A DNA stretch of 64,000 bases from Devosia sp. Root436 (GCF_001426345.1 NZ_LMEM01000016.1:62664-126663); one strand, 5' to 3'; shown: positions 1-9,593, counted from the stretch's first letter. Numbers and translations are program-made. The notes: generated by a model from the sequence alone, not told the origin.

Positions 1-1541
1 ATGATCAGTGGGCATTTGCATGCGTCCGAACCATTGAGCGAGTACTCCGCGTCCCCGCAATTCTGCGTTTGATAGGCGAGGCTCTTGATCTGTCCGACCA
101 GGTCTATGACGGTGTCCGCGCCCGAGTTCTCGAAATAGCCTCCGTCGGCCAGCACGCGATAAGAGTTTTCGGATACCTTAAGTCGAGCTGTCGCCGTCAA
201 CCACGGGAACCGCGCGCTGGCAACCGCCGCCGTGCTGGTGCTTATGTCGTGGACAGAGACGATATTGCCTGAAGGGAAGGATTCCGCGTTCGTGGCGCCG
301 CTGGCGCCGAGCGCCGAGATCACAAACCGGTTGCCGCTGACGGCGTCGGTCGCGATGAAGATCAATGCGGGCTGAATCGTGTCCGGCTTCCAACTCGCTC
401 GGAGTGGCTCGGCCGGCACTACGCTAGTCGGAACCATTGTGCCAATCGCCCCCGCTAGGACATCGCCACCGTCCGGAAAAAGCTGAGGACCGGGGATTAG
501 AAATTCTGCAACCTGAACAAAAAGCAGATTGGCCACTACGGGAGACAATAGGTCCGTAGTCAGAGGGGACAAATCGATGTCGTCGGTGCGGGGATGGCAC
601 GGCTCCAATCGGCTCTTTGAGTCTCGCCCATCAACGCTTGCCGAGTAGAGCAAATGACCGACACCGCCGCCCGATACGCCGACGGCAGCAAATAGATGCT
701 GCGCAAAGCTCGGACAGACTCCTTGCATGGCACTAAGGGCCAAGTAGGAGTGCGCTGCCGCGTAGATTCCTCCACCCTCCGAGGAAGCAACGATTACTGG
801 GTACGGGCGATCAGCATCTCGGTAGTCTTGAAGGTCGCCACGCGCATCCAGCCACGCAATGAGTCCATCGGTTACCGGGTAGTCGGTGCCCGTCTCATAT
901 GTTGAGGCATCGAAGAGCGGCAGTGCCCGTGGAGGCCCTTCCAAGAAAACGGCAGCTACGCACACAACGAGAAACATCCCTGCAAGGCGCGGATACATCG
1001 ATATGATCGCGACAAGCAGCCCCATCAGCCCGATGCCCGCTGTGACCACTCCAAGCGGACCGATCAAGGTCGGCAGCGTGACGGGCGAGAAAAGGATCGA
1101 CGCAACAGCGACGGCCAAGACCGCAAGCGTCCCGACAGACACAACAATATCAGTACGCCGCGCCGCAGCATTGAAAATGGGGGTCAGCAGGAGGCAAGCG
1201 GCAAAGCTCAAAACCAGCACCGGGATCATGAACCAGAGTGCCTCCGGCGCCGAACGGGCCGTCATGGCTGTCAACGCCAGTAGGGGCAGGTTGGCCAGAA
1301 CTGCATCTGGCAAACGCTGAACTCTAGTCCGCGACCCAAGCACAACGAGATGGACCAAAGCGGCGACGATCGGTGGCGCGAGGAATGCAATCCACGGCGT
1401 GACTGAGCCTTCCAACCGCGTCGTCGCGATAACGTCGGTGATCTGCGACGGAGCCAGCCAATAGAGCACGCCGTAGATGCCGGCGATGCCCATGATTGGC
1501 AGCCGCAAGAGGACTTCGGTAGTCTTGGTACGAGCCTTCAT
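1..1541 (-). CDS. Membrane-anchored patatin-like phospholipase, C-terminus cut by window edge
   Basis: The reading frame is open from an ATG at 1541 to the first base of the window, so about 513 residues are visible and the stop lies outside. The N-terminal third has several hydrophobic segments, suggesting a multi-pass membrane domain. The later part carries the marks of a patatin acyl hydrolase: a glycine-rich oxyanion motif (EGGGIY, residues 255-260), a GXSXG nucleophile elbow (GVSGG, residues 288-292, Ser290) and a DGG catalytic aspartate motif (DGGYFENSG, Asp466). The family cleaves acyl chains from membrane lipids. The start lies about 80 bases after the stop of the secreted-protein gene on the same strand, so the two probably form one transcript. 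Substrate is unknown. The lipase fold is well supported; the biological role (metabolism, effector or defence) is open. Confidence 0.8.
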   Translation of the reverse strand, partial: MKARTKTTEVLLRLPIMGIAGIYGVLYWLAPSQITDVIATTRLEGSVTPWIAFLAPPIVAALVHLVVLGSRTRVQRLPDAVLANLPLLALTAMTARSAPEALWFMIPVLVLSFAACLLLTPIFNAAARRTDIVVSVGTLAVLAVAVASILFSPVTLPTLIGPLGVVTAGIGLMGLLVAIISMYPRLAGMFLVVCVAAVFLEGPPRALPLFDASTYETGTDYPVTDGLIAWLDARGDLQDYRDADRPYPVIVASSEGGGIYAAAHSYLALSAMQGVCPSFAQHLFAAVGVSGGGVGHLLYSASVDGRDSKSRLEPCHPRTDDIDLSPLTTDLLSPVVANLLFVQVAEFLIPGPQLFPDGGDVLAGAIGTMVPTSVVPAEPLRASWKPDTIQPALIFIATDAVSGNRFVISALGASGATNAESFPSGNIVSVHDISTSTAAVASARFPWLTATARLKVSENSYRVLADGGYFENSGADTVIDLVGQIKSLAYQTQNCGDAEYSLNGSDACKCPLI

Positions 1542-1623
1542 GGTGTCCCCGGATGACCAGAACGGCTTACCAGTTGTGCTACAACGCAAAGGACTGGCGC
1601 CGTTCGCACTGGCAGCATGGTTC

Positions 1624-2178
1624 CTACTCGCACATCCCTTGCTCCCGGAGAGCATTCAAGATTGCGCGCAACTCCACATCACCCCGGCCGGGCAAAAAAC
1701 GCTGACCATTGGGCACGTGGATCAAGGTTATCTGGTCGTCGCCGATAGCCTCGAAAAACCCCAGAGCTCTTAGGGACCGCAGCGAGTGGCCCTGCGGGCC
1801 AATTGATGAGCTGTAGACAACGAAATGAAGCGGTGGAGGCTCGTTCGCTTGTTGAGCCGCAAAGAATGCGCTCAGCAGCGCGCCGCGCTGGGAACTACCG
1901 GGGGCGAACATTGAAAAGTGCGCTACGAGCAGCTTGGGTTGGTGCCGAGCGACCTGGCCGGCGAACTCCGTGACACTTGACCCCTCACGGAAGGGCATTG
2001 CCAATCCAATCAAGCCAGCGTCGTCTATGACCGCCAGCGCTCGCCTGATAGTCGGGAAGAACTTGGCGCGGTCCGCGACAATGATGTCGGACTGTTTGCA
2101 GTCCGCTGCGACCACGGCCTCTACGCTAGCGCAGAACAAGAGCACAAATAGTACGACCGCGAGAAACCTCGAGTTCAT
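1624..2178 (-). CDS. Secreted hypothetical protein upstream of the patatin-like gene
   Basis: The product is about 184 residues from the ATG at 2178; a TTG 45 bases upstream is possible but would put basic and polar residues before the signal sequence. The N-terminus is a typical Sec signal peptide, with a basic start, a hydrophobic core rich in L, V and F, and an AAD-like cleavage region. The mature part contains a segment resembling an alpha/beta domain (LLVAHFSMF, then HFVVYSSSIG) but matches no family I can name. It lies directly upstream of the patatin-like gene on the same strand, so a joint extracytoplasmic role is plausible but inferred. Confidence 0.6.
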   Translation of the reverse strand: MNSRFLAVVLFVLLFCASVEAVVAADCKQSDIIVADRAKFFPTIRRALAVIDDAGLIGLAMPFREGSSVTEFAGQVARHQPKLLVAHFSMFAPGSSQRGALLSAFFAAQQANEPPPLHFVVYSSSIGPQGHSLRSLRALGFFEAIGDDQITLIHVPNGQRFLPGRGDVELRAILNALREQGMCE

Positions 2179-2588
2179 GCCAGCCCCCAGTTGACACTTC
2201 TTCAACGCTATCACCAGCCACAAGTATAGAGAAGAGGAATTACACGTCGAGCAGGGCGCAAATTTCTCTTGTCACTTGCAACACACGCGTAAGGCCACCT
2301 CCGGGTATTTCTAACGGCATTTCTTTGCGGACACGTCCTACGACGGCACTTTGTAAACCGCCCCGTCTTAGCACAGACATCAGCTACCGAGCGTTTCCGC
2401 GAACGTCAGTTTGATGGCGCGATCCACACGCGGTCATCTTCATGCCAGTCTTGAATGTTCCTTCCTTGCGCCGCGCCGTCTCGCGCCTGTCGTTTCCCTC
2501 TGCTGTCCGCCAGAATACCACCCAAGCAGATGCAGCCTTGAAATCTCCCACTCCAAAGCCCGAACTGTTCGGTGGAAGGAGAGTGACG
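2179..2588. other. Intergenic region between divergent secreted-protein gene and traG
   Basis: About 410 bases separate the two divergently read genes, so promoters for both directions should lie here. The traG frame stays open upstream to about 2442, but the strong ribosome site (AAGGAG near 2577-2582) and the membrane-helix start both favour the ATG at 2589. No gene, repeat or relaxase remnant is recognisable. A conserved oriT cannot be identified by eye. Confidence 0.4.
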
Positions 2589-4574
2589 ATGTCGGGAACG
2601 AAAATCCTCTGGGGCCAGCTTGTCGTTGTCGGGCTGATCGTGCTGACGACAGTGTGGTCTGCAACGCAATGGACGGCCTGGCGGCTCGGATTCCAACCAC
2701 AGCTCGGTACGCCCTGGTTCGATCTCGCGGGCTTCCCGGTTTATCATCCGCCCGCCTTCTTCTGGTGGTGGTTCTCCTACGATGCCTATGCGCGATCCAT
2801 CTTCAACGAGGGTGCGATCATTGCGGCATCCGGCGGTCTTCTCTCGATTGCTGCGGCCATTCTCATGTCGGTCTTGCGCGCAAGGGAGGCCGATAATGTC
2901 GCGACATACGGCTCCGCCCGATGGGCGACAGAGGCTGAGGTGAAAAGCGCGGGCCTGCTCGGACCGGACGGCGTCGTCCTTGGCAAGCTGGAGCACGACT
3001 ATCTCCGTCATGACGGTCCCGAACATGTGCTGTGCTTCGCTCCAACCCGGTCCGGTAAAGGCGTTGGCCTGGTCGTGCCCTCGCTGCTGACCTGGCCGGG
3101 TTCGGCGATTGTCCACGACATCAAGGGCGAGAACTGGCAACTCACCGCCGGCTTCCGCGCCCAGCATGGCCGTGTGCTGCTGTTCGATCCGACCAATGCG
3201 AGTTCCTCAGCTTACAATCCGCTGCTTGAGGTTCGCCGCGGTGAATGGGAGGTCAGGGACGTCCAGAACATTGCCGATATTCTGGTCGATCCAGAAGGAT
3301 CGCTGGAGCGGCGCAATCACTGGGAGAAAACCTCGCATGCGCTGCTGGTCGGCGCCATTCTCCACGTCCTCTACGCCGAGCAGGACAAGACGCTGGCCGG
3401 GGCTGCCAACTTCCTGTCCGACCCGGCCCGCTCGATTGAGGCGACCTTGGGCGCGATGATGAAAACGTCTCACCTGGGCGAGGCCGGCCCGCATCCCGTG
3501 GTCGCATCGGCCGCCCGCGAACTGCTCAACAAGTCGGACAACGAACGATCGGGCGTCTTGAGCACAGCGATGAGCTTCCTCGGCCTCTATCGCGATCCTG
3601 TCGTTGCGGCGGTGACGTCGCGCTGCGACTGGCGCATCGGCGACATCGTCAGTGGGGCGAAGCCGTGCACGCTCTACCTCGTGGTGCCGCCTTCCGACAT
3701 CAACAGGACCAAGCCGCTCATCCGCCTTCTGCTCAACCAGATTGGACGCCGGCTGACCGAGGACCTCAAGGCGCGCGGCGACCGGCACCGGTTGCTGCTC
3801 ATGCTGGACGAGTTCCCTGCCCTCGGCCGGCTGGACTTCTTCGAGTCGGCCCTGGCCTTCATGGCCGGCTACGGTCTGAAGGCGTTCCTGATCGCCCAGT
3901 CGCTTAATCAGATCGAGAAGGCCTATGGGCCCAACAACTCGATCCTCGACAACTGCCACGTCAGGGTGAGCTTCGCCACCAATGATGAGCGCACGGCCAA
4001 GCGCGTCTCCGATGCCCTGGGCACCGCCACCGAAATGCGCGCCATGAAGAACTATGCCGGCCATCGCCTTTCGCCCTGGCTCGGCCACTTGATGGTGTCG
4101 CGCCAGGAGAGCGCCCGGGCACTCCTCACCCCCGGCGAGGTGATGCAACTCCCGTCCAGCGACGAGGTCGTGATGGTCGCCGGCATCCACCCCATTCGCG
4201 CGCGCAAAGCCCGCTACTATGAGGATGTTCGGCTTACCGAGCGCATTGTGCCGCCCCCCGGCATTCCGCATGTCGACAAACGTCCGGCAGATGACTGGAG
4301 CACGCGCGCGGTTCCAGAACGGCCCGTCCTCGACGCCAGCGATCTGCCGATTGTCCTCACGGGCGACGACGAAGACCCAACCGAATCCGAGAAACGCCGC
4401 CAGCCCGAACTCAGCAGGAGCACCCAGATCCATATCGAACCGGCAAACGAAGGCGAGTTCGACGCCGATCGCGATGCTGATGAGAAACCCGCCATTCTCG
4501 CCCGCAATCTCAATCGGTCCATGCAGCGGATCGCCCGGCAGGCCGATCTCGATCCCAACGACGGCATGCTGTGA
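2589..4574 (+). CDS. traG: Conjugal transfer coupling protein TraG (VirD4 family)
   Basis: This is the type IV coupling protein, a membrane-bound hexameric ATPase that brings the relaxase-DNA complex to the secretion channel. The protein has 661 residues from the ATG at 2589, which follows a good ribosome site. Two or three transmembrane helices occupy about residues 1-100, followed by a Walker A motif (APTRSGKG, about residues 151-158) and a Walker B motif (LLMLDEF, Asp407-Glu408). The C-terminal tail is acidic and polar, as is common in TraG. The stop overlaps the GTG of the next gene by four bases. In related clusters a relaxase gene usually lies nearby upstream, but none is seen here. Identification is secure from motifs, length and context. 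Confidence 0.95.
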   Translation: MSGTKILWGQLVVVGLIVLTTVWSATQWTAWRLGFQPQLGTPWFDLAGFPVYHPPAFFWWWFSYDAYARSIFNEGAIIAASGGLLSIAAAILMSVLRAREADNVATYGSARWATEAEVKSAGLLGPDGVVLGKLEHDYLRHDGPEHVLCFAPTRSGKGVGLVVPSLLTWPGSAIVHDIKGENWQLTAGFRAQHGRVLLFDPTNASSSAYNPLLEVRRGEWEVRDVQNIADILVDPEGSLERRNHWEKTSHALLVGAILHVLYAEQDKTLAGAANFLSDPARSIEATLGAMMKTSHLGEAGPHPVVASAARELLNKSDNERSGVLSTAMSFLGLYRDPVVAAVTSRCDWRIGDIVSGAKPCTLYLVVPPSDINRTKPLIRLLLNQIGRRLTEDLKARGDRHRLLLMLDEFPALGRLDFFESALAFMAGYGLKAFLIAQSLNQIEKAYGPNNSILDNCHVRVSFATNDERTAKRVSDALGTATEMRAMKNYAGHRLSPWLGHLMVSRQESARALLTPGEVMQLPSSDEVVMVAGIHPIRARKARYYEDVRLTERIVPPPGIPHVDKRPADDWSTRAVPERPVLDASDLPIVLTGDDEDPTESEKRRQPELSRSTQIHIEPANEGEFDADRDADEKPAILARNLNRSMQRIARQADLDPNDGML

Positions 4575-5035
4575 GACGACTCGTGGCCAAGCCCGGAAAG
4601 AAGCAGCGGCTGTCGATCTATCTCGACCCGCCGGTAATGAAGGCGCTGGTCGAGCACGCGGCCCGACGGGACCTTTCACGATCCCTTGTCGCCGAGGCCG
4701 CAATCGCGTCCTTCCTCTCGCCTGATGCTGCGGAGAGACAGGAAGCCGCAATGACCAAAAGGCTCGACCAGATCGACCGTCGCCTCAATCGGCTCGAGCG
4801 CGATCTCGGCATCTCGGTCGAAACGCTCGCCGTATTTGTGCGCTTCTGGCTGACCACGACCCCGCAACTCCCCGAGCCGGCACAGGCAGCAGCCCGAGCC
4901 CAGTCAGGTAAGCGCTACGACGCCTTTGTGGCTGCGTTAGGCCGCCGACTCGCCCAAGGCCCGAAACTGCGCACCGAGATTTCGGAGGATGTCCTGCCGG
5001 GCGACGACAGCCCGGTTGCCGATGCCCCTACATAG
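4571..5035 (+). CDS. CopG-family ribbon-helix-helix protein of the tra/trb cluster
   Basis: This 154-residue protein starts at a GTG overlapping the traG stop (GTGA), so it is probably translationally coupled. Its first 45 residues fit a ribbon-helix-helix fold: a short basic strand (KQRLSIYLD) followed by two helices (VMKALVEHAARR, SRSLVAEAAIASFL). The middle contains a likely coiled coil (RLDQIDRRLNRLERDL). A gene like this usually stands between traG and trbB in Hyphomicrobiales conjugation clusters, and is probably a DNA-binding regulator or relaxosome accessory factor. In this window the next trb gene is displaced by a 6.3-kb insertion. Confidence 0.85.
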   Translation: MRRLVAKPGKKQRLSIYLDPPVMKALVEHAARRDLSRSLVAEAAIASFLSPDAAERQEAAMTKRLDQIDRRLNRLERDLGISVETLAVFVRFWLTTTPQLPEPAQAAARAQSGKRYDAFVAALGRRLAQGPKLRTEISEDVLPGDDSPVADAPT

Positions 5036-5435
5036 TTTTTGATTTGTTCATGGACCACCGGCCGTGTGCTGACTGGCGGCTTTGCATCCGGTGGTAGATA
5101 GCGGACATTTTCGTGGGTATCGCAAGCAGCGAATGGAGCATCCGATTTTCAATCGCATATTGCCCAGATCGCGGTGCTCTAGCGTACAATGTGCCATTGA
5201 TATGTTGTACAGAACTTCACGGCCCTTCCGGTCGTAATCGCATATGCTTAGGCTACGCCTCACCATCGCCGTTTGAATTCTTAAACCGGTTTGCGATGAA
5301 CCTGCGAAATTGCTCAAGCCCACGGACGGCCCAGTCGATGCTGAGGCGCGTTGCCAGTGAAGCTAGGTGGCCACAATTCCCGGCGTTGATGCGCCTGAGC
5401 GCTGAGCTACGGGATAGAGGGAACAGAGACAGCCA
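5036..5435. other. Gene-poor left flank of the cargo block
   Basis: This 400-base stretch follows copG and precedes the first cargo gene. The short frames on both strands show no domain, no convincing start context and no known repeat. It is the probable left junction of the inserted block. I see no inverted repeat matching the right side at about 11000-11310. Confidence 0.35.
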
Positions 5436-6857
5436 ATGCCGCCAGGGAACCAATATCTCGACGCCCGCTTCCGCTGGGTGCCCCAGCACGGATACATACT
5501 AAGCATCACACCGGCACGGATGAAGGAGCTTCATGGCGACCTCGACGCCACGAGCGAATGCAGCCAAGCTGTTCCGAAACTTCCGCAATCGATGCGCAAG
5601 CAATGGATGCTGTGCTTTATCGGCACGAAACAAGGTTATCTGACGCACGCGGCACGGAGTGTCACCGCCTACGCTGCAGAGTCGGGCAAGGACAAGCTCG
5701 AGATCTGGAACGTCATGCCGTTCAAGAAGCCGGTGAAGTTATCGGCGATCAAGGCACATCTGACAGGTGGGCAGGCCTGGCGAGCGAAGCGCGCGCTATC
5801 AGGAGGGCATGTTTCCTCTGGTGCGTTCGGGCTGCTCCTTGAAGCGTTGCGTCGGGTAGATCCTCGAGCGGCTAGGATTGCCGATGGATTAGTGGACCAC
5901 CGTCCTCCTGCGCCCGACCCGATGCCGACGCCGGCAAAGATGAACTGGGCTTTCCAACGGGATGCCGTCGTGACCTCCCTCGAGATCGCGGGCATACCGA
6001 AGGAAAGCCTGCGGATATCGCCTCAAATGCCACAGGACGCGACATCGATTTTCGACAGCGATGGCGACGTGACCTCGATAGAGGATCTCGTCATCCTCCA
6101 GGACCTCGACAATGCTGACAAGGACTGGCAGTTCGTCAAACGCCAACGATATGCCGCCAAGACCTTCCACAAAGGCGGTACCAAGCTCACCATCATCCTG
6201 GCGAACAAGCTCGATCTCGAGGTGCAGCTCGGCACCGACCTCATCTATGTCAACGAAACCCTGAAGTCAGTGGTGTTTGTGCAGTACAAGATGTTCAGGG
6301 GCGTCGACGGCGAAGAAGGATATAGGCCCGACGCGCAGTTGGACGAGGAGATCAAGCGGATGGATGCTGCGGCGGCGACGCTGAACACCCAAACTCTCGA
6401 CGAGAGCTGCGAGGGGTACCGCTTGGGAGCGGATCCCTTCTTCCTCAAATTCTGCAGCAAGCTCCTCACCCACGAAACCGTGGGTCACGTACCGGGAATC
6501 TACGTTCCGTTGGGCTACTGGAAATTGCTGGCAAGAACTCCGGCCGTGCGGGGCCCAAAAGGGGGCAAGGTCGTGCGCGCCGAATCGTTCGGGAGGCGCC
6601 ATTTCACGCCGACGCATTTCATCGACATGGTCGGCCGCGGCTGGATCGGGACATCGGCCCTTCAGACAGACGTGTTGGTTCCCTATCTTCGCTCCGCCAT
6701 AGAAGGGAAAAAAGGGATGGTGCTTGCTGTCCAGTCCCAGACCGACGCCGAGGACACGGCGGTAGACGACATGTCGCAACCTCCCGCTCAAGGCCCGACT
6801 TTCATTCCCCCGAAGCCACGCCATCCTGGCCAGAAGAGGAGGGTGGTCCAGCTGTGA
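5436..6857 (+). CDS. Orphan 473-residue protein with a possible Mrr-like QxK nuclease core
   Basis: I do not recognise this protein as a named family. It is soluble and has no signal peptide or membrane segment. A basic N-terminal part (about residues 1-150) is followed by a proline-rich linker (PPAPDPMPTP, about 158-167). The central region has a strand-turn-strand pattern, with Glu262, then GTDLIY (Asp268) and FVQYK (Gln283, Lys285). This spacing resembles the D-Xn-QxK variant of the PD-(D/E)XK fold found in Mrr-type endonucleases. The C-terminus is polar and basic. The gene sits alone on the plus strand inside the trb cluster. The nuclease idea is inference from motif spacing; the open reading frame itself is well supported by length and codon character. 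Confidence 0.65.
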   Translation: MPPGNQYLDARFRWVPQHGYILSITPARMKELHGDLDATSECSQAVPKLPQSMRKQWMLCFIGTKQGYLTHAARSVTAYAAESGKDKLEIWNVMPFKKPVKLSAIKAHLTGGQAWRAKRALSGGHVSSGAFGLLLEALRRVDPRAARIADGLVDHRPPAPDPMPTPAKMNWAFQRDAVVTSLEIAGIPKESLRISPQMPQDATSIFDSDGDVTSIEDLVILQDLDNADKDWQFVKRQRYAAKTFHKGGTKLTIILANKLDLEVQLGTDLIYVNETLKSVVFVQYKMFRGVDGEEGYRPDAQLDEEIKRMDAAAATLNTQTLDESCEGYRLGADPFFLKFCSKLLTHETVGHVPGIYVPLGYWKLLARTPAVRGPKGGKVVRAESFGRRHFTPTHFIDMVGRGWIGTSALQTDVLVPYLRSAIEGKKGMVLAVQSQTDAEDTAVDDMSQPPAQGPTFIPPKPRHPGQKRRVVQL

Positions 6858-6989
6858 AGGGCATGAGGACATGCAACTCCTTGTGGCCCGTGGACCTGCA
6901 TTATCCAAGCCGTCATCGTCGACAAATGCAGAGAGGCAAAATCTTATGGCGTCATTGCCCAATCACGTCGGTAAGCCATTGGACGAGTG

Positions 6990-7772
6990 TCACGGAGCAC
7001 CTCCGATGGCGTTTTCCCTTTCCGTTATGGAAGCCCGCACGATCTTACGGTAGCGATCAAGCAGGACGTGAAACTCGTCCCAAAGATTGGTCTTTTCCTT
7101 GATCTTCATCAGGAGAAGCGTCGAGATGGTCATCGCTATGCCCATCTCGGAAAAGGTCATCGCCATGTCGGCGTCGTCAAGTTCGGGGTGGACGATAAGA
7201 GTGGCGGATCCATCAACCGGGTTCTCAACATAGTGCCTATTCAAAGATGTCGTGCTGACATGGGCCGCATCGCCAGAAATGTCGCGATAGGACCTGTAAA
7301 GACGGTCGAACTGGCTACCTTTCAACAACTCGGAGGCGTTGATCGATTTGGCACCCTGCATGCCTTGATCGACGAAGGCCTCCAGCAGCTTTTTGACGTC
7401 AGCAGACTGGATTAGCCCTGCGCTCAAATGCAGGCCTGCACGCGCCTGCCGGCTCTTGTAATCGTCATCCTTCATCTTGGTGACGAAGGCTGGATCTCGA
7501 TCGAGCGCTATCAGATACATTGCCGCTTCGATAACGCCCCGCGAGTGCATGCGGAAGTCGAGTTGCCGGTCGTTCGCGAGAAGCAATACGCACCCGTCAC
7601 AAACTGTCAGCGCCCGGGCGAACAGGGCGCATTTGATGGCGACCAACTCGGCTTGTTGATCGGTCGTCACCGAAACTGGTTCTTCCTGGGTAAAGCGGAA
7701 GGCAGCAGCGACATAGTCGCGGAGCCATCGGAGGATGGCGGCATGCCGCAGAGGTTCGTTTTCGTGGGTCAT
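6990..7772 (-). CDS. DUF5677 family protein
   Basis: The 260-residue product starts at an ATG at 7772. It is largely alpha-helical, with the DUF5677-like motif RGVIEAAMYLIAL (about residues 78-90) and a later AAHVSTTSLNRH segment. The family has no established biochemical function but is frequent on mobile elements and in accessory islands. It is convergent with the orphan gene to its left and divergent from the metallo-beta-lactamase-fold gene to its right, so it is its own transcription unit. A role in defence is possible but not shown by sequence. Family assignment is from recall of conserved motifs. Confidence 0.7.
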   Translation of the reverse strand: MTHENEPLRHAAILRWLRDYVAAAFRFTQEEPVSVTTDQQAELVAIKCALFARALTVCDGCVLLLANDRQLDFRMHSRGVIEAAMYLIALDRDPAFVTKMKDDDYKSRQARAGLHLSAGLIQSADVKKLLEAFVDQGMQGAKSINASELLKGSQFDRLYRSYRDISGDAAHVSTTSLNRHYVENPVDGSATLIVHPELDDADMAMTFSEMGIAMTISTLLLMKIKEKTNLWDEFHVLLDRYRKIVRASITERENAIGGAP

Positions 7773-7985
7773 GGCCGATGCTTCTCAATGCGTCAGAGAC
7801 AATAGTGCGTTGCGCTCAAAAAGGCCGTTTCTGACCACGTTTCTTGCCATTCGCCAGCTGGCGGTCGGTGCCGCAGAGACAGATTCCGCCTGCGGGAGGG
7901 CGATTAGGATTAGCGGAGCGCCAAGCATTGACGCTGCAGGCCTTACCACTTCAATTGAAGGGACGGCTACCGACTGGGGGACAAG

Positions 7986-9548
7986 GTGCGAATAAGAACA
8001 GATATGTATGCTGTCGAACTTGGTGCGGCAATGCTGCTTCAGTTCGAAACTGCGGACGGGATTGTAAGGATTCTTGCCGACGCCGGCAGAAAAAGCCATC
8101 GGGTGAACGATCGTCTCGGCGACAGCATCAAGGCATTTGGCGGCGACAAACTTCGTATCGACTTGATCGTAGGCACCCATTACGACGCTGACCACCTCGA
8201 CGGCTTGGTAGACGTCATCGAAAACCCCGGCATCGAGATCGGCGAGGCCTGGCTTCCGCCGGTTGCCAATGACACTGAATTTGCGCTTGCTGGAAGTCCT
8301 TTGAGAGACGAGTCCCTGCTGGCTTTGCAGCTCGCCGGTGAGGATGGTCAGGGCGTATTGCGCCGTTACCTGGCTGACAAGGCGGCAACCTGCTCAAGGC
8401 TGGCGGGTCTTGAGCGTGAGGCCGACAGAATGCGCGGCATAGATGCGCGTCCACGCCAGCGCGCGTTCGAAGACGACAGCATCGGGCTCGACTTGAATCG
8501 ATCGCAGCGGGACGATGTCCAGCTGGGCCGAGAGTATTTTGAGGCGCACATCGCTGACGCCGGCGTCACGATCGGCCGGACCAGCTCGGGTCACGCCGAA
8601 GACGACATCACCGACCCCTGGAAGGTAGATGAACAACTCAAGGAATATGGGGAGCGCGCCCGCTGGTGGCACGATGATCCATTCATCGAAGAGCGGGTAA
8701 TTGGGCATAGCCATCTGGCTCACGTTGAAGCCCAGACGTTGGGGTTGATCCGGGAGTCCACGGCAAAAGATGCCATCACCGCTTCCTCTCTTGCGCTAGT
8801 TGTTGAAGCACTCAAAGCGCGCTCGATCAGAATTCGCTGCGCTACGATCGAAGATGGCAAGCCGCAGACCTTTGGGTGGGTGAAACCAACAGGGCAGCCA
8901 GGTCGGTTCGAGCGGGCATTGCCCGCTGACCCGGATTCCCCCAAACTAATCCTGCTCGGCCCATCGCAGGGTCTGGTCAACAAGTTCCGGCATTTGCTGC
9001 CGACCGGGTCATACCTCATGGCGGCCCGGCTGGAGATGATCCCGATCGCCAGCATCACGCCGAGCAACCAGCTCAGTTACATCATGGTCGTCGAACATGC
9101 CGACCAGCGTATCCTGGTCAGTGGCGATGCTGGCGCCAATGATTTCAAGGTGTCCGGCTCACCCCATTTCCATGCTGCACTGATCGAGCAGCTGGCGCCG
9201 CTACACATTGTGCAGGTTGCCCATCACGGTGGAGCCAATGCATACTTTTATCGTGCGTTGCTGGCTTCTGGTTATCCTAGGCAGGCCGAGACTACGCGGC
9301 TGCTGCTGTCGCATGCGACCCTGGACAGCCACCGTCCATCTGACAACTTTATTCGCTTCATCGCGGCGCTGCAGCGCACACCTGCCACCACACAGGTGCT
9401 GTTCACCTCCAAGCCCAAGGAAGCCAAGGTACGGGATGTGCTTACTTACATCGCGCCTGTCGTGGGAGCACAAGCAATGGCAGGAGATCTCACACTGATC
9501 TTTGATGGCGGATGGTCTGTCGGTGGACATGTTGTCTCCGTTCCCTGA
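7986..9548 (+). CDS. ComEC-like metallo-beta-lactamase-fold hydrolase
   Basis: This is a soluble 520-residue protein, started here at the GTG at 7986 because a GGGGGA sequence lies just upstream; an ATG at 8004 is the alternative. It carries the metal-binding motif THYDADHLDG (His65, Asp67, Asp69, His70), in the form typical of ComEC/Rec2 C-terminal domains. Further metal ligands are likely at Asp381 (SGDAG) and His413-His414 (AHHGG). Proteins of this type hydrolyse phosphodiester or related bonds. A long insert of about 250 residues separates the first motif from the later ones, which is more than the minimal domain and may give substrate specificity. No membrane part is present, so this is not a DNA-uptake channel. 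The gene is convergent with the PD-(D/E)XK gene, 45 bases away. Confidence 0.82.
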   Translation: MRIRTDMYAVELGAAMLLQFETADGIVRILADAGRKSHRVNDRLGDSIKAFGGDKLRIDLIVGTHYDADHLDGLVDVIENPGIEIGEAWLPPVANDTEFALAGSPLRDESLLALQLAGEDGQGVLRRYLADKAATCSRLAGLEREADRMRGIDARPRQRAFEDDSIGLDLNRSQRDDVQLGREYFEAHIADAGVTIGRTSSGHAEDDITDPWKVDEQLKEYGERARWWHDDPFIEERVIGHSHLAHVEAQTLGLIRESTAKDAITASSLALVVEALKARSIRIRCATIEDGKPQTFGWVKPTGQPGRFERALPADPDSPKLILLGPSQGLVNKFRHLLPTGSYLMAARLEMIPIASITPSNQLSYIMVVEHADQRILVSGDAGANDFKVSGSPHFHAALIEQLAPLHIVQVAHHGGANAYFYRALLASGYPRQAETTRLLLSHATLDSHRPSDNFIRFIAALQRTPATTQVLFTSKPKEAKVRDVLTYIAPVVGAQAMAGDLTLIFDGGWSVGGHVVSVP

Positions 9549-9593
9549 CGCGGCACTCTGAAAGCTAGGTTTGCCAGCGGGTCCGGTCTTCGC

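Noticed and set aside
61..905. Small plus-strand frames at the left end
   Set aside because: They are shadows of the patatin-like gene, which reads through the whole stretch on the minus strand and has three catalytic motifs.
3207..4751. 514-codon minus-strand frame opposite traG
   Set aside because: traG motifs and ribosome site fix the coding strand; no conserved domain on the other strand.
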